Shown: piece by piece, positions 1-6,740 of the stretch | Layout: the number at the start of each line of letters is the position of its first letter | Numbering within the stretch: the first letter of the stretch is position 1 | NCBI GenBank assembly: GCA_005882135.1 | Contig: VBDR01000033.1 | Span: 1-64,000, forward strand | DNA: 64,000 nucleotides | Direction: 5' to 3' | Source of the DNA: Chloroflexota bacterium | Lineage (GTDB): Bacteria; Chloroflexota; Dormibacteria; Dormibacterales; Dormibacteraceae | Notes under the pieces: generated by a model | What the model was told of the DNA's origin: nothing | The model's input: the letters and a program-made list of their open reading frames with translations, nothing else | Databases searched by the model: none | Position numbers and translations under genes: made by a program

Positions 1-246
1 GTTCCTTTTCGCGGCAGCAATGGCCTCGGGGTCGGGATCAATTCCCTCAACCCTTGTGGCGAGCGGCGCGACCCCGAGCGCCAAGCGGCCATCGCCGCAC
101 CCGAGATCCAGGACGCGCTTCCCGCGCACGAGCGGCGGGCCGCCCCACTCCCTGAGCTCGTCGTGAGGACTCGGGCGGAGAGCCGAAGACAATGCGGGGA
201 CGTGCCTGCCGAAGCCGCCGACGGAGTCCTTTGCGACACGGCTCAT
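1..246 (-). CDS. SAM-dependent methyltransferase, N-terminal part (cut by window edge)
   Basis: The gene starts with ATG at 244-246 and reads leftward off the window, so only the first 82 codons are present. Residues about 46-54 read VLDLGCGDGR, the glycine-rich motif I that binds S-adenosylmethionine in class I methyltransferases. A second acidic strand (GIDPDPEA) about 20 residues later fits the residue that binds the ribose. The substrate cannot be inferred because the acceptor half lies outside. The start is 20 bp from a tRNA-Pro fragment, so it borders the decayed integrative element. Confidence 0.7.
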   Translation of the reverse strand, partial: MSRVAKDSVGGFGRHVPALSSALRPSPHDELREWGGPPLVRGKRVLDLGCGDGRLALGVAPLATRVEGIDPDPEAIAAAKRN

Positions 247-265
247 CGCTACGTGCAGATTAAAC

Positions 266-312
266 CTGGTCGGGCGGGCGAGATTCGAACTCGCGGTCTC
301 CTGGTCCCAAAC
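266..312 (-). repeat. Distal attachment-site copy: 3' part of tRNA-Pro (47 bp direct repeat)
   Basis: These 47 bases match 2129-2175 at 46 positions; the single difference is c286 against t2149. The copy covers the encoded CCA, the acceptor 3' strand, the T arm, the variable region and the anticodon stem-loop of tRNA-Pro. It lacks the D arm and the 5' acceptor strand, so it cannot be a functional tRNA. Tyrosine-recombinase elements that insert into tRNA 3' ends leave exactly this kind of partial duplicate. Confidence 0.88.
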
Positions 313-393
313 TGAACCCGATGGCCTACCGAACTTGACTCGAACTTATCGCACAACCACGGATCGCGCGCAAGTCTCTTAACTTCGGATCAA

Positions 394-630
394 TCAGCCT
401 CGGGATACTCGGCTCGCGATTATGAGGTAACCGGCCGCCGCGATACCCCCCGGCACAACCATCAACATGATGTTCGGCGCCAGGATATCCACGATGTAAG
501 CAATGTCCTGTCTGGACCATGCACGAATCAACCCTGGCAGGAACACAAGAACGATCGCTGGGGCGGCCAGCGCCGCGAGCACGACGTCGACGCCAATCCA
601 GATGAAGGCTGCGATAGCGCGGTGACTCAT
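394..630 (-). CDS. Small two-helix membrane protein, unknown
   Basis: A 78-residue protein starting with ATG at 628-630. It has two hydrophobic stretches, about residues 8-35 and 48-72, separated by a short polar stretch (RAWSRQD). No recognised motif is visible. It lies inside the decayed integrative element and is the cargo frame farthest from the integrase remnant. Whether it is expressed is unknown, but the clean hydrophobic pattern argues against a random frame. Confidence 0.45.
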   Translation of the reverse strand: MSHRAIAAFIWIGVDVVLAALAAPAIVLVFLPGLIRAWSRQDIAYIVDILAPNIMLMVVPGGIAAAGYLIIASRVSRG

Positions 631-721
631 TCACTCGCCTCATGACGGTCCACATTCCTTGCGGCCAGACGTAGCCAACGGGTGCGCCGCCTCCAGCCCG
701 AGTCGCGCACGCCCTGCCCAA

Positions 722-901
722 TCACCTCAACGACTGAATGGCAGCCGTAGAAACATTGTTGCCGCAAACACGGCAGAAGCTAGCAGGATCACCACGCTCG
801 ACCGCTTCGCTGACCACCCGAACAGAGTCAGCGCGTAGGGCCCATTCCGGCACAAAGTCTGGATTGAGTTCGTCCGCGATCCGGCGGAACGCGCTAGGCA
901 T
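722..901 (-). CDS. Short hypothetical protein (59 aa)
   Basis: ATG at 899-901 opens a 59-codon frame ending in TGA at 722-724. The product has a helical, acidic first half (FRRIADELNPDF) and a CxxC motif in the second half (CRVCGNN), which could bind metal. I do not recognise a family. It sits in the cargo of the decayed element and may be a fragment of a longer gene. Confidence 0.3.
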   Translation of the reverse strand: MPSAFRRIADELNPDFVPEWALRADSVRVVSEAVERGDPASFCRVCGNNVSTAAIQSLR

Positions 902-921
902 CGCTACGGTCTCTCTGATGG

Positions 922-1068
922 CTACGTTACATCCGAATTCGCCGCTCCACTAACAGACGATCGTCCGTCACTTGCTCCGACGGTAGCGAAAGCAATGGCC
1001 TGGTCGATCTCCAGGTCAAGGGCCTGGCAAAGGGCGCGCAACGTCCCAAACATCAGGGCAATGGACAT
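922..1068 (-). CDS. Very short frame, possibly a gene remnant (48 aa)
   Basis: ATG at 1066-1068, stop TAG at 922-924. The helical stretch TLRALCQALDLEIDQAIAFA looks like part of a helical domain rather than random sequence, but there is no clear family and no good ribosome binding site. It is 29 bp downstream of the PH-like gene in the same direction. It is best treated as a possible remnant of element cargo. Confidence 0.2.
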   Translation of the reverse strand: MSIALMFGTLRALCQALDLEIDQAIAFATVGASDGRSSVSGAANSDVT

Positions 1069-1097
1069 AAGCGCCGACCGCGAAGTCCGGGTGGCGA

Positions 1098-1598
1098 CTA
1101 GCGCAAGTGCCAGGCAGAATTCAACGCCACAGCCACTTGCTCGATGTCATGTTGGCCGGCGTCGCTGATCGGCGCGTTGAAGTCCTTGAAAGCCCGAAGT
1201 CGGCCATCACTCAGTTCCGCCACTAGAAATGTGCCGCTGAATGGCCGAGGCCAGACCGGACCTGACTCAGCAGTGAAGTGAGTCACGTCCCGTTTCGCGA
1301 GCTTGTAGGTCCAAATATTTCCGCGGACAATGAGCCTTTCCTCGGTCTGGATCACCGCGCCCGACCGCCAGGCTCGCCAGGACATGAACGCGAAGCTGAT
1401 CAGCAGGAAGCCTGCTGGAACCAGCTGATCTGTCGTCCTCGCAAACGCCAAAAGCCAAGCCAGATCTAATACGGCCAGAGCGCCGGCCCACTTGGCTACG
1501 AATTTGCCGTACTGGCTCCGTTTGAATGTGTTCAGGACCGAGCCGTAAGAACCCCTGGCGACGGAATCGCTCGACGATTTGTCAGGCTTCTCGCTCAC
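1098..1598 (-). CDS. PH-like domain membrane protein
   Basis: The 166-residue reading starts at GTG 1596-1598, which overlaps the TGA of the upstream frame (1595-1597) as GTGA. An N-terminal polar segment is followed by two hydrophobic helices (about residues 41-75). A C-terminal beta-rich part (VIQTEERLIVRGNIWTYKL and onward) resembles the bacterial PH-like domains found in small membrane proteins. An upstream ATG at 1688 would extend the frame, but that extension overlaps the preceding frame and looks non-coding. Function unknown; cargo of the decayed element. Confidence 0.5.
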   Translation of the reverse strand: MSEKPDKSSSDSVARGSYGSVLNTFKRSQYGKFVAKWAGALAVLDLAWLLAFARTTDQLVPAGFLLISFAFMSWRAWRSGAVIQTEERLIVRGNIWTYKLAKRDVTHFTAESGPVWPRPFSGTFLVAELSDGRLRAFKDFNAPISDAGQHDIEQVAVALNSAWHLR

Positions 1599-1786
1599 CG
1601 GTACCGAACCACCAGCAAGCCAGCAAGAGCCAGCGACAAGGCTAGTGCGAACAACAATGCGAAAGTCCATGCGTTCGATCTGCGCCACAGGGTGACGCTC
1701 GATATGGTTTGCCTACGCGAAAGAGGTCCAATCAAGGACACAGCCCACCAAACAATCCAAAGGTCGAGTGGAGTTGCAGCCACCAC
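1595..1786 (-). CDS. Small membrane protein, coupled to the PH-like gene
   Basis: A 63-residue frame from GTG at 1784-1786. It has hydrophobic stretches at about residues 8-20 and 41-60 and ends in RYR before TGA. That TGA overlaps the GTG of the following PH-like gene, the coupling style seen throughout this window, which argues for a real two-gene unit. No family is recognised. Confidence 0.35.
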   Translation of the reverse strand: MVAATPLDLWIVWWAVSLIGPLSRRQTISSVTLWRRSNAWTFALLFALALSLALAGLLVVRYR

Positions 1787-1937
1787 GCGCTCGCGGCCTT
1801 GGAATGTGGGAATCGATGAGGCCGACTAGCCCATCCGCGAGAGTTGACACGACGAGCAGGGCGAGTAGACCCAGGCAGTTAGCGAAGAGGAACCAATACG
1901 TCCCGCGACGTATGACGTCGTACTTGTCCCGAGGCAT
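1713..1937 (-). CDS. Small membrane protein, unknown
   Basis: A 74-residue frame from ATG 1935-1937. It begins with a charged stretch (MPRDKYDVIRRGTYW) followed by one clear transmembrane helix (FLFANCLGLLALLVVSTLADG). It overlaps both the integrase tail frame (1826 onward) and the next small membrane gene (to 1786), so not all three frames can be under full selection. It probably belongs to the same cargo unit as the PH-like protein. Confidence 0.35.
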   Translation of the reverse strand: MPRDKYDVIRRGTYWFLFANCLGLLALLVVSTLADGLVGLIDSHIPRPRARGGCNSTRPLDCLVGCVLDWTSFA

Positions 1938-2128
1938 CGCTCCCTGCGTACAGAACGAAGTGCGCGTCTATTCCACCCCATCGCCGGATTGCTTGCGATC
2001 AACTCCAACCAGTCGGCACGCGAGCCCAGGTCGCGCTCCGTGGCCAGCCGCACGTAGCGCTGCAGTATTCCGTAGTCCGAGTGGCCCATCGCCGCCCGGA
2101 GGTGACGTTTCGGCGACCTAGAACAGAG
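1826..2128 (-). pseudogene. Tyrosine recombinase (integrase) C-terminal remnant
   Basis: Reading away from tRNA-Pro, the frame contains RAAMGHSDYGILQRYVRLA. This matches the last catalytic block of phage-type integrases: the conserved GH pair followed about 10 residues later by the nucleophilic Tyr in RYVRLA. The N-terminal core-binding domain and the RHxxR region are gone; upstream of residue HLRAAMG the frame runs straight into the tRNA. The enzyme cannot be functional. Its position beside the intact attachment tRNA is where an integrase gene is expected. Confidence 0.75.
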
Positions 2129-2129
2129 C

Positions 2130-2206
2130 TGGTCGGGCGGGCGAGATTTGAACTCGCGGTCTCCTGGTCCCAAACCAGGCGCTTTACCGAGCTAAGCTAC
2201 CGCCCG
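2130..2206 (-). tRNA. tRNA-Pro (anticodon TGG)
   Basis: The cloverleaf folds with acceptor strands at 2200-2206 and 2134-2140, discriminator A at 2133 and an encoded CCA (2130-2132). The anticodon loop TTTGGGA carries TGG. It is the intact copy of the integration target; a partial duplicate of its 3' part lies at 266-312. Its first ten bases overlap the 3' end of rdgB. Confidence 0.96.
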
Positions 2207-2802
2207 CGCTTGTCGATTGAAGCAGACAGCTTCGACAGCGCGCCCGACTCTAGCAGTGCGCGGGCAGCGGCGGCGCGGTGGCTGTACTTGCGCTTCTCCT
2301 CAGGCGGCATCTCGCCAAACGTCTTGCCAGTCCCGGTCACAAGAAAGATCGGGTCATAGCCAAACCCCGCTTCGCCTTGCCACTCCGGCACCACCTCGCC
2401 TCGGCACTCCCCTTCGAAAAAGCGCGCGTCCCGACCAGGCACCGCGAGGGCGATGACGCAGACAAACCGCGCCGTCCACGGTCGAGGCACGCCATCGAGG
2501 CGTTGGAGCAGCTCCGCCGTCCGCTCCGTCTGTGTCGGGCCCAGTCGCGCCGACCTGATGCCGGGAAATCCGCCCAGCGCCTCGACCTCCAAGCCGGAGT
2601 CGTCCCCCAGCGACGGCAACCCAGACTTCGCCAGCGCGGATTCAGCCTTCAGGCGTGCGTTATCGGTGTAGCTCTCCCCCACCTCGTCGACCTCGCTGTC
2701 GAACGCGATCAGCTCGACACCGGCGGCAGACAACAGGTCGCGGTACTCGCGCAGCTTGCCGGCGTTCCCCGACGCGATGACGAGTCGCGGACGATCAGGC
2801 AA
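2197..2802 (-). CDS. rdgB: XTP/dITP diphosphatase (HAM1/RdgB family)
   Basis: This house-cleaning nucleotide phosphatase hydrolyses non-canonical purine triphosphates (dITP, XTP) to monophosphates and keeps them out of DNA. The 201-residue protein has SGNAGK (11-16) at the phosphate-binding N-terminus, the LGDDSGLEV core (65-73), GFGYDPIF (about 147-153) and SHRAAA near the C-terminus, all family signatures. The start is TTG at 2800-2802, overlapping the rph stop by 8 bases. Oddly, the last codons run 10 bases into tRNA-Pro, so the C-terminus SIDKRGR is encoded partly by the tRNA 5' end. Confidence 0.95.
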   Translation of the reverse strand: MPDRPRLVIASGNAGKLREYRDLLSAAGVELIAFDSEVDEVGESYTDNARLKAESALAKSGLPSLGDDSGLEVEALGGFPGIRSARLGPTQTERTAELLQRLDGVPRPWTARFVCVIALAVPGRDARFFEGECRGEVVPEWQGEAGFGYDPIFLVTGTGKTFGEMPPEEKRKYSHRAAAARALLESGALSKLSASIDKRGR

Positions 2803-3532
2803 GCGTCGCGAGAGCGCGCTTCTGCGCGACGATCAGCTCCTTGATGCCCTTGAAACCGAGCGCCAGCATGGAATCGAGCTCGGCCCGCGTATACGGCACG
2901 CCCTCGGCCGTAGCCTGCAGCTCGACCAGGCGCCCGTCCTCGGTCATGACGCAGTTGAGGTCAGTCGAGGCCTGGAAGTCTTCCGTGTAATCGAGGTCGA
3001 GCACCGCTGTGCCTTCGACCACGCCGCAGCTCACGGCGGCCAGGTGTTGGCGCACGGGGATCTGGTCGATCATGCGCGCGTCCTTCATCCGCTTGATCGC
3101 CACGTAGAGAGCCACAAACGCGCCGGTGATCGATGCGGTGCGTGTGCCGCCATCCGCCTGCAGGACGTCGCAGTCGAGGGTGATCGTCCGCTCGCCGATC
3201 TGCTTCATATCGACCGCCGCCCGCAGCGAGCGTCCGATCAGGCGCTGGATCTCATGGGTACGGCCGCCCACCCGGCCCTGGATCGCTTCCCGCGCTCCCC
3301 GGTCGTGAGTCGCCCGCGGCAGCATCGAATACTCCGCGGTGATCCAGCCCTGACCGCTGCCGCGCCGGTGCATCGGGACCCGATCCTCGACGCTGGCCGT
3401 GATCCAGACCCGCGTGCGGCCCATCTCGAGCAGGCATGAACCCTCGGCGTGCACGTTGACGCCGAGCTCGATCTTCACCGGCCTCAGCTGGTCGGGCGCG
3501 CGCCCATCTCGGCGCGCGGCCGTGCCGGTCAG
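2795..3532 (-). CDS. rph: Ribonuclease PH, probable CTG start
   Basis: A phosphorolytic 3'-5' exoribonuclease that trims tRNA 3' ends. The reading contains the [16 protein letters not shown]-terminal signature, the [19 protein letters not shown] region, and the core [19 protein letters not shown] and [20 protein letters not shown]. No ATG, GTG or TTG lies in frame between the signature and well inside tatC. The best start is CTG at 3530-3532, which overlaps the tatC stop as CTGA and gives 245 residues, the usual family length. The gene is coupled downstream to rdgB. Confidence 0.93.
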   Translation of the reverse strand: MTGTAARRDGRAPDQLRPVKIELGVNVHAEGSCLLEMGRTRVWITASVEDRVPMHRRGSGQGWITAEYSMLPRATHDRGAREAIQGRVGGRTHEIQRLIGRSLRAAVDMKQIGERTITLDCDVLQADGGTRTASITGAFVALYVAIKRMKDARMIDQIPVRQHLAAVSCGVVEGTAVLDLDYTEDFQASTDLNCVMTEDGRLVELQATAEGVPYTRAELDSMLALGFKGIKELIVAQKRALATLA

Positions 3533-4278
3533 CGCCCGAGAAGTTTCAGTAATAGCGCAGTCCCCTCGAAGAAAACATATAGCGGGATGAACATGATGAG
3601 CGGAGTCAGCGGATCGGCTCCGGGCGTCAGGAAGTTGGCCAGGAGACCCAAACCCAGAAAGAAGTATGGCCGCCGCTTGTAAAGCCAGCGCGAGTTTGTG
3701 ATCCGCAGCATCCCCAGCACGAACAGCACCACGGGCAGCTCGAAGACGATGCCGAACCCGATGACCATCAACAACACGAAGCTGATGAACTGGCTGAGGT
3801 CTGGAAGATACGTGACGTCCGGAGGCGAGAAGCGGTTCAACACATTGAGGTAGAGGGGCAACGCAAAGACCGCAACAGCCACCCCCAGAGCGAAGAAGAG
3901 GATGGTGGCGACGATGAGCGGCAGGATGAACCGCCGTTCGCGCGGATGCAGTCCAGGGCTGACGAACCACCACACCTGCTGGATGACGATGGGCGAGGCG
4001 ATGATGATGCCGATGTAGATCGCAACCTTCAGCGTGTTGAGGACGCCGCCGGCCGGTTGTAGGTAGATCGCGTGCTGGATGCCTGCTCTGGTGATCAAGA
4101 GCTCGATCACATGCCCCGAGATGAAGAAAGCGCCAGTGGTCGCGGCGGCCCACGCGACGAGGGAAATGATGAGCGCCCGGCGCAAGGCCTCGAGATGCTC
4201 GATCACGGACATGCGGTGGTCCTCGACCGGGGCCGGGGTCCGAGGCCCGCGCTGCAGGACCCTGCTCAGAAGGGCCAC
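3529..4278 (-). CDS. tatC: Twin-arginine translocase subunit TatC
   Basis: Polytopic membrane receptor of the Tat pathway, which exports folded proteins with RR signal peptides. The 249-residue protein has six predicted helices. It carries the family signatures [14 protein letters not shown] at the N-terminus and [13 protein letters not shown] before helix 3. The N-terminal 22 residues before MSVIEH are an extension; an alternative start is the Met at 4212. It lies 8 bp downstream of tatA and overlaps rph, so tatA-tatC-rph-rdgB probably form one transcript. Confidence 0.95.
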   Translation of the reverse strand: MALLSRVLQRGPRTPAPVEDHRMSVIEHLEALRRALIISLVAWAAATTGAFFISGHVIELLITRAGIQHAIYLQPAGGVLNTLKVAIYIGIIIASPIVIQQVWWFVSPGLHPRERRFILPLIVATILFFALGVAVAVFALPLYLNVLNRFSPPDVTYLPDLSQFISFVLLMVIGFGIVFELPVVLFVLGMLRITNSRWLYKRRPYFFLGLGLLANFLTPGADPLTPLIMFIPLYVFFEGTALLLKLLGR

Positions 4279-4285
4279 AGGCGGA

Positions 4286-4531
4286 TCAGCTCTTCGGCGA
4301 GTTAGCCTCGGACGTCGAGCCCTTGGCGGCGCTCTCAGGCGGGGTGGTTACAGCGGGAGGCTCGGGCTTCTGGGCAGCCGCGGTCATCTCGGTGGTGATC
4401 TCGGTCGTCGCCTTCCGGAACTCACGCATCGCCTTTCCGACCGCTCCACCGAGCTCAGGCAGCCGGCCGGGGCCAAAGATGATCAGGACGACAACCAGCA
4501 GGGCCAGGATCCAGAACCAGTGAATGGGCAT
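4286..4531 (-). CDS. tatA: Twin-arginine translocase subunit TatA/E
   Basis: The 81-residue protein has one N-terminal helix ([15 protein letters not shown]) and then the hinge and amphipathic signature [17 protein letters not shown], diagnostic of TatA-family pore subunits. The C-terminal tail is acidic and rich in Pro and Ala. It precedes tatC in the same direction; no separate tatB is visible, as in the minimal TatA-TatC systems common in Gram-positive bacteria. Confidence 0.93.
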   Translation of the reverse strand: MPIHWFWILALLVVVLIIFGPGRLPELGGAVGKAMREFRKATTEITTEMTAAAQKPEPPAVTTPPESAAKGSTSEANSPKS

Positions 4532-4540
4532 CTCGAGCCG

Positions 4541-4546
4541 ATTATA
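4541..4546 (-). promoter_or_regulatory. -10 box for tatA, probably leaderless transcript
   Basis: A perfect TATAAT lies on the minus strand, 9 bases upstream of the tatA ATG. With the usual 6-8 base distance from -10 to the transcription start, the mRNA would begin within a few bases of the start codon, leaving no room for a Shine-Dalgarno sequence. I see no good -35 box. Confidence 0.5.
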
Positions 4547-4580
4547 TGCCCCAGGCTGTCAGGGATCCGTCAGACGGTCG

Positions 4581-5273
4581 TCAGCTCACCTTGATCGCGA
4601 TCGAGGTGATCGTGTCGCTGGGGGACAGCGTCTGCACCTTGTCCAGGCCCGAGGTCACGGTGCCGAACCGGTTGTAGGCCGCCGTGGGCCCTGGACTCGG
4701 CCAGTCCGCCTTCTCGATGAAGAACTGGCTTCCGTTGACGGCGCCGCCTGGCACCCGCGCCATCCCGACCGCGCCGAGACCCCATGGCGTCGTCGTGGTC
4801 TCGTCGGGCAGGTTGTAACCGGGGCCGCCGCGGCCGTCCCCGTGCGGGTCGCCCCCCTGCACGACCCAGTCTTCCGCCTTCCAGAACGTGAGGCCGTTGT
4901 AGTAGCCGTGAATGGCGAGCACGACGAAGTTGTTGACTGTGACCGGCGCCACCTCCGGGTGGAGCTGAATGACGATGTCCCCCTGCGACGTGGTGATCGT
5001 GGCTTGGAGGTTTTGCTTCGCGGTGATGCACATCGGTTGGGGGCCGATGAACTCATGTGGGGCGATCTGGGTCGAGGTGACGCAGCTGGCGAGAGCCGCC
5101 GGGACGACAGGCTCGATCGCGTGCTTGATCAGAAGTCCGGAGCCGACGACGGCGGCGATCAGGATTCCCATCACGAGCAAAGCCAGCCAAGCCTGGCGTC
5201 CCCATGGTGCCGGCGCCTCGAGCTCATCGGGTTCGACCGGCGCGGCGCGCCGCGAGGTCCGCGGCTGGCTCAC
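4581..5273 (-). CDS. Membrane-anchored cyclophilin-type peptidylprolyl isomerase
   Basis: GTG at 5271-5273 overlaps the stop of the preceding gene as GTGA and gives 230 residues. One transmembrane helix (about residues 27-47) follows a short cytoplasmic tail, so the catalytic domain faces outside. The C-terminal two thirds are a cyclophilin: FWKAEDWVVQGGDPHGDG matches the F..V...F..QGGDP.G signature, and GSQFFI matches the second core motif. The likely role is folding of exported proteins, in keeping with the neighbouring Tat genes. Confidence 0.9.
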   Translation of the reverse strand: MSQPRTSRRAAPVEPDELEAPAPWGRQAWLALLVMGILIAAVVGSGLLIKHAIEPVVPAALASCVTSTQIAPHEFIGPQPMCITAKQNLQATITTSQGDIVIQLHPEVAPVTVNNFVVLAIHGYYNGLTFWKAEDWVVQGGDPHGDGRGGPGYNLPDETTTTPWGLGAVGMARVPGGAVNGSQFFIEKADWPSPGPTAAYNRFGTVTSGLDKVQTLSPSDTITSIAIKVS

Positions 5274-6700
5274 TTCCGAGCGGTCGCTTCGGCGATCGCC
5301 TGTACGAGACCGTGCGTCGTGTATTCGCGAGCGACGATCGCCACGTCGAGGCCAAGCTTGCGCGCGCTGTCGGCCGTAACCGGTCCCATGCACGCGATCT
5401 CGGCTTCGCCTAGGATCGCGGGCAGCCGATCTTCTGGAAACGCGCGGACGAAGTTGTAGACGGTCGATGAGCTGGTGAACGTGATCACGTCCACGCCTTC
5501 ACCGTCAAAGAGACGGATCAGGGCAGGACCCGTCTCGACCGGGCAGACCGCGCGATAGACGGGCAAGATCTCAACCTCCGCACCTCGATTCGCAAGCAGC
5601 GATGGTAGAGCGTCCCGCGCGATCTCCGCACGCGGCACAAGCACGCGCATGCCTTTCATCTCCCAGCCTTCGAGCGCGTTGGCGAGGCCCTCCGCCGTGT
5701 ACTCCGAGGTGACGAGCTCGGGACGCAGACCATGGCCGGCGAGCGCGTCGGCCGTCTCCTGGCCGATCGCGCACAGCTTCGAGTTGTGCATCGCGCGAGC
5801 GTCGGCGCCGGTCGTGAGCAGCATCTGGAAAAAAATGTCCACCGCGTTTGCCGAGGCGAAGATGACCAGCGCGGTTCGCTCCAGGTTCTTGATTGCATTG
5901 CGGATGCGGTCGTCGGTGGGCAAGCGTCGGATCTCGATCGTCGGGACCTCGACCACCGCGGCGCCGAGGTCGACGAGCTCGCGGCGGAACGGGTCGACCT
6001 GGTGGCGCGCACGGGTGATCAGGATGCGGCGCCCGTGGAGCGGGCGCTTCGACAAGGTGTCCAGCCGCTCCGCCATCTCCACGCCTGGTCCGAGCACCAG
6101 CAGCGCGTCGCCGCGAAGCCCATAGGTGGCGGCCTTGCGCGCCAGCTCTCCGAGCGCGGCACTGACGCGATGCTGGCCCGGCTGGCCGGGATTGAGGATC
6201 AGCGCAGCCGGCGTGTCCGGTGCTCGGCCGTTCTGCAGCAGCGCGGTGATGCCTGATTCCCACCATCCAGAGGCGAGCCTGAGCACCACCGTCTCGCCAC
6301 CTGTGACCAGGCCGAACCCGAGCGATGCCGACAGGCCTTCGATGGTCAGCGGAATGCCGCTCATCACCGGCGCGGCGAGCTCGACGATGAGCCCGGGCAC
6401 CGCCTCGAAGTCGATCCCCGCGCGCTGGAGCCGCTCCGCCATCTCACTGCCGTTGGAGAACGCATAGGGGTTGCCCGGAAAGAGGACGGTGACCTTGCGT
6501 CCGCTGCGCGCAAGGCGGACGACCTCATCGATTGATTCGAGCGGCGCAATGTCGGCGCCGGCGGGCGCGAGGTGCAGGAGGCCGGTGCCGCAGCCATCGG
6601 AATTGCGAATGACGTCGGCTTCTTTGACCGCCTCGACCGCCTGCACGGTGGCCAGCCCTGGATGACCCGGTCCTACCCCGACGAGCCTGACTCTGCTCAT
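5270..6700 (-). CDS. Tetrapyrrole methylase (SUMT-like)-uroporphyrinogen-III synthase fusion
   Basis: Residues 1-230 form a tetrapyrrole methylase domain (VRLVGVGPGHPGLATVQAVE at the N-terminus; PGLIVELAAPVMSGIPLT later). Residues about 235-476 form a HemD domain (ILITRARHQVDPFRRELVDL and ITFTSSSTVYNF). HemD cyclises hydroxymethylbilane, and SUMT methylates the product toward sirohaem or B12. The methylase half has deviations: GPGH where SUMT has GPGD, and PGNPYAF where SUMT has GGDPFVF. Its activity on uroporphyrinogen III is therefore not certain. ATG 6698-6700 is preferred over an upstream GTG at 6730. Confidence 0.85.
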   Translation of the reverse strand: MSRVRLVGVGPGHPGLATVQAVEAVKEADVIRNSDGCGTGLLHLAPAGADIAPLESIDEVVRLARSGRKVTVLFPGNPYAFSNGSEMAERLQRAGIDFEAVPGLIVELAAPVMSGIPLTIEGLSASLGFGLVTGGETVVLRLASGWWESGITALLQNGRAPDTPAALILNPGQPGQHRVSAALGELARKAATYGLRGDALLVLGPGVEMAERLDTLSKRPLHGRRILITRARHQVDPFRRELVDLGAAVVEVPTIEIRRLPTDDRIRNAIKNLERTALVIFASANAVDIFFQMLLTTGADARAMHNSKLCAIGQETADALAGHGLRPELVTSEYTAEGLANALEGWEMKGMRVLVPRAEIARDALPSLLANRGAEVEILPVYRAVCPVETGPALIRLFDGEGVDVITFTSSSTVYNFVRAFPEDRLPAILGEAEIACMGPVTADSARKLGLDVAIVAREYTTHGLVQAIAEATARK

Positions 6701-6740
6701 GGCACCACGCCCATCCCCCACCCGGGACACGGCTGTCAGA

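Larger units (their letters stand above)
266..2175. mobile_element. Decayed 1.86 kb integrative element in tRNA-Pro
   Basis: The segment is bounded by the 47 bp direct repeat (266-312 and 2129-2175). Just inside the intact-tRNA end it carries the C-terminal part of a tyrosine recombinase. The remaining content is small, mostly overlapping reading frames on the minus strand: a PH-like membrane protein, short one- or two-helix membrane proteins and two very short frames. No replication, conjugation or phage structural gene remains. The simplest reading is an integrative element that lost most of its length, including the first part of the integrase, by internal deletion. Confidence 0.8.

Noticed and set aside
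3533-4153. N-terminal extension of the rph frame
   Set aside because: It overlaps tatC in another frame and has no RNase PH homology; the family N-terminus begins at the CTG proposed here.
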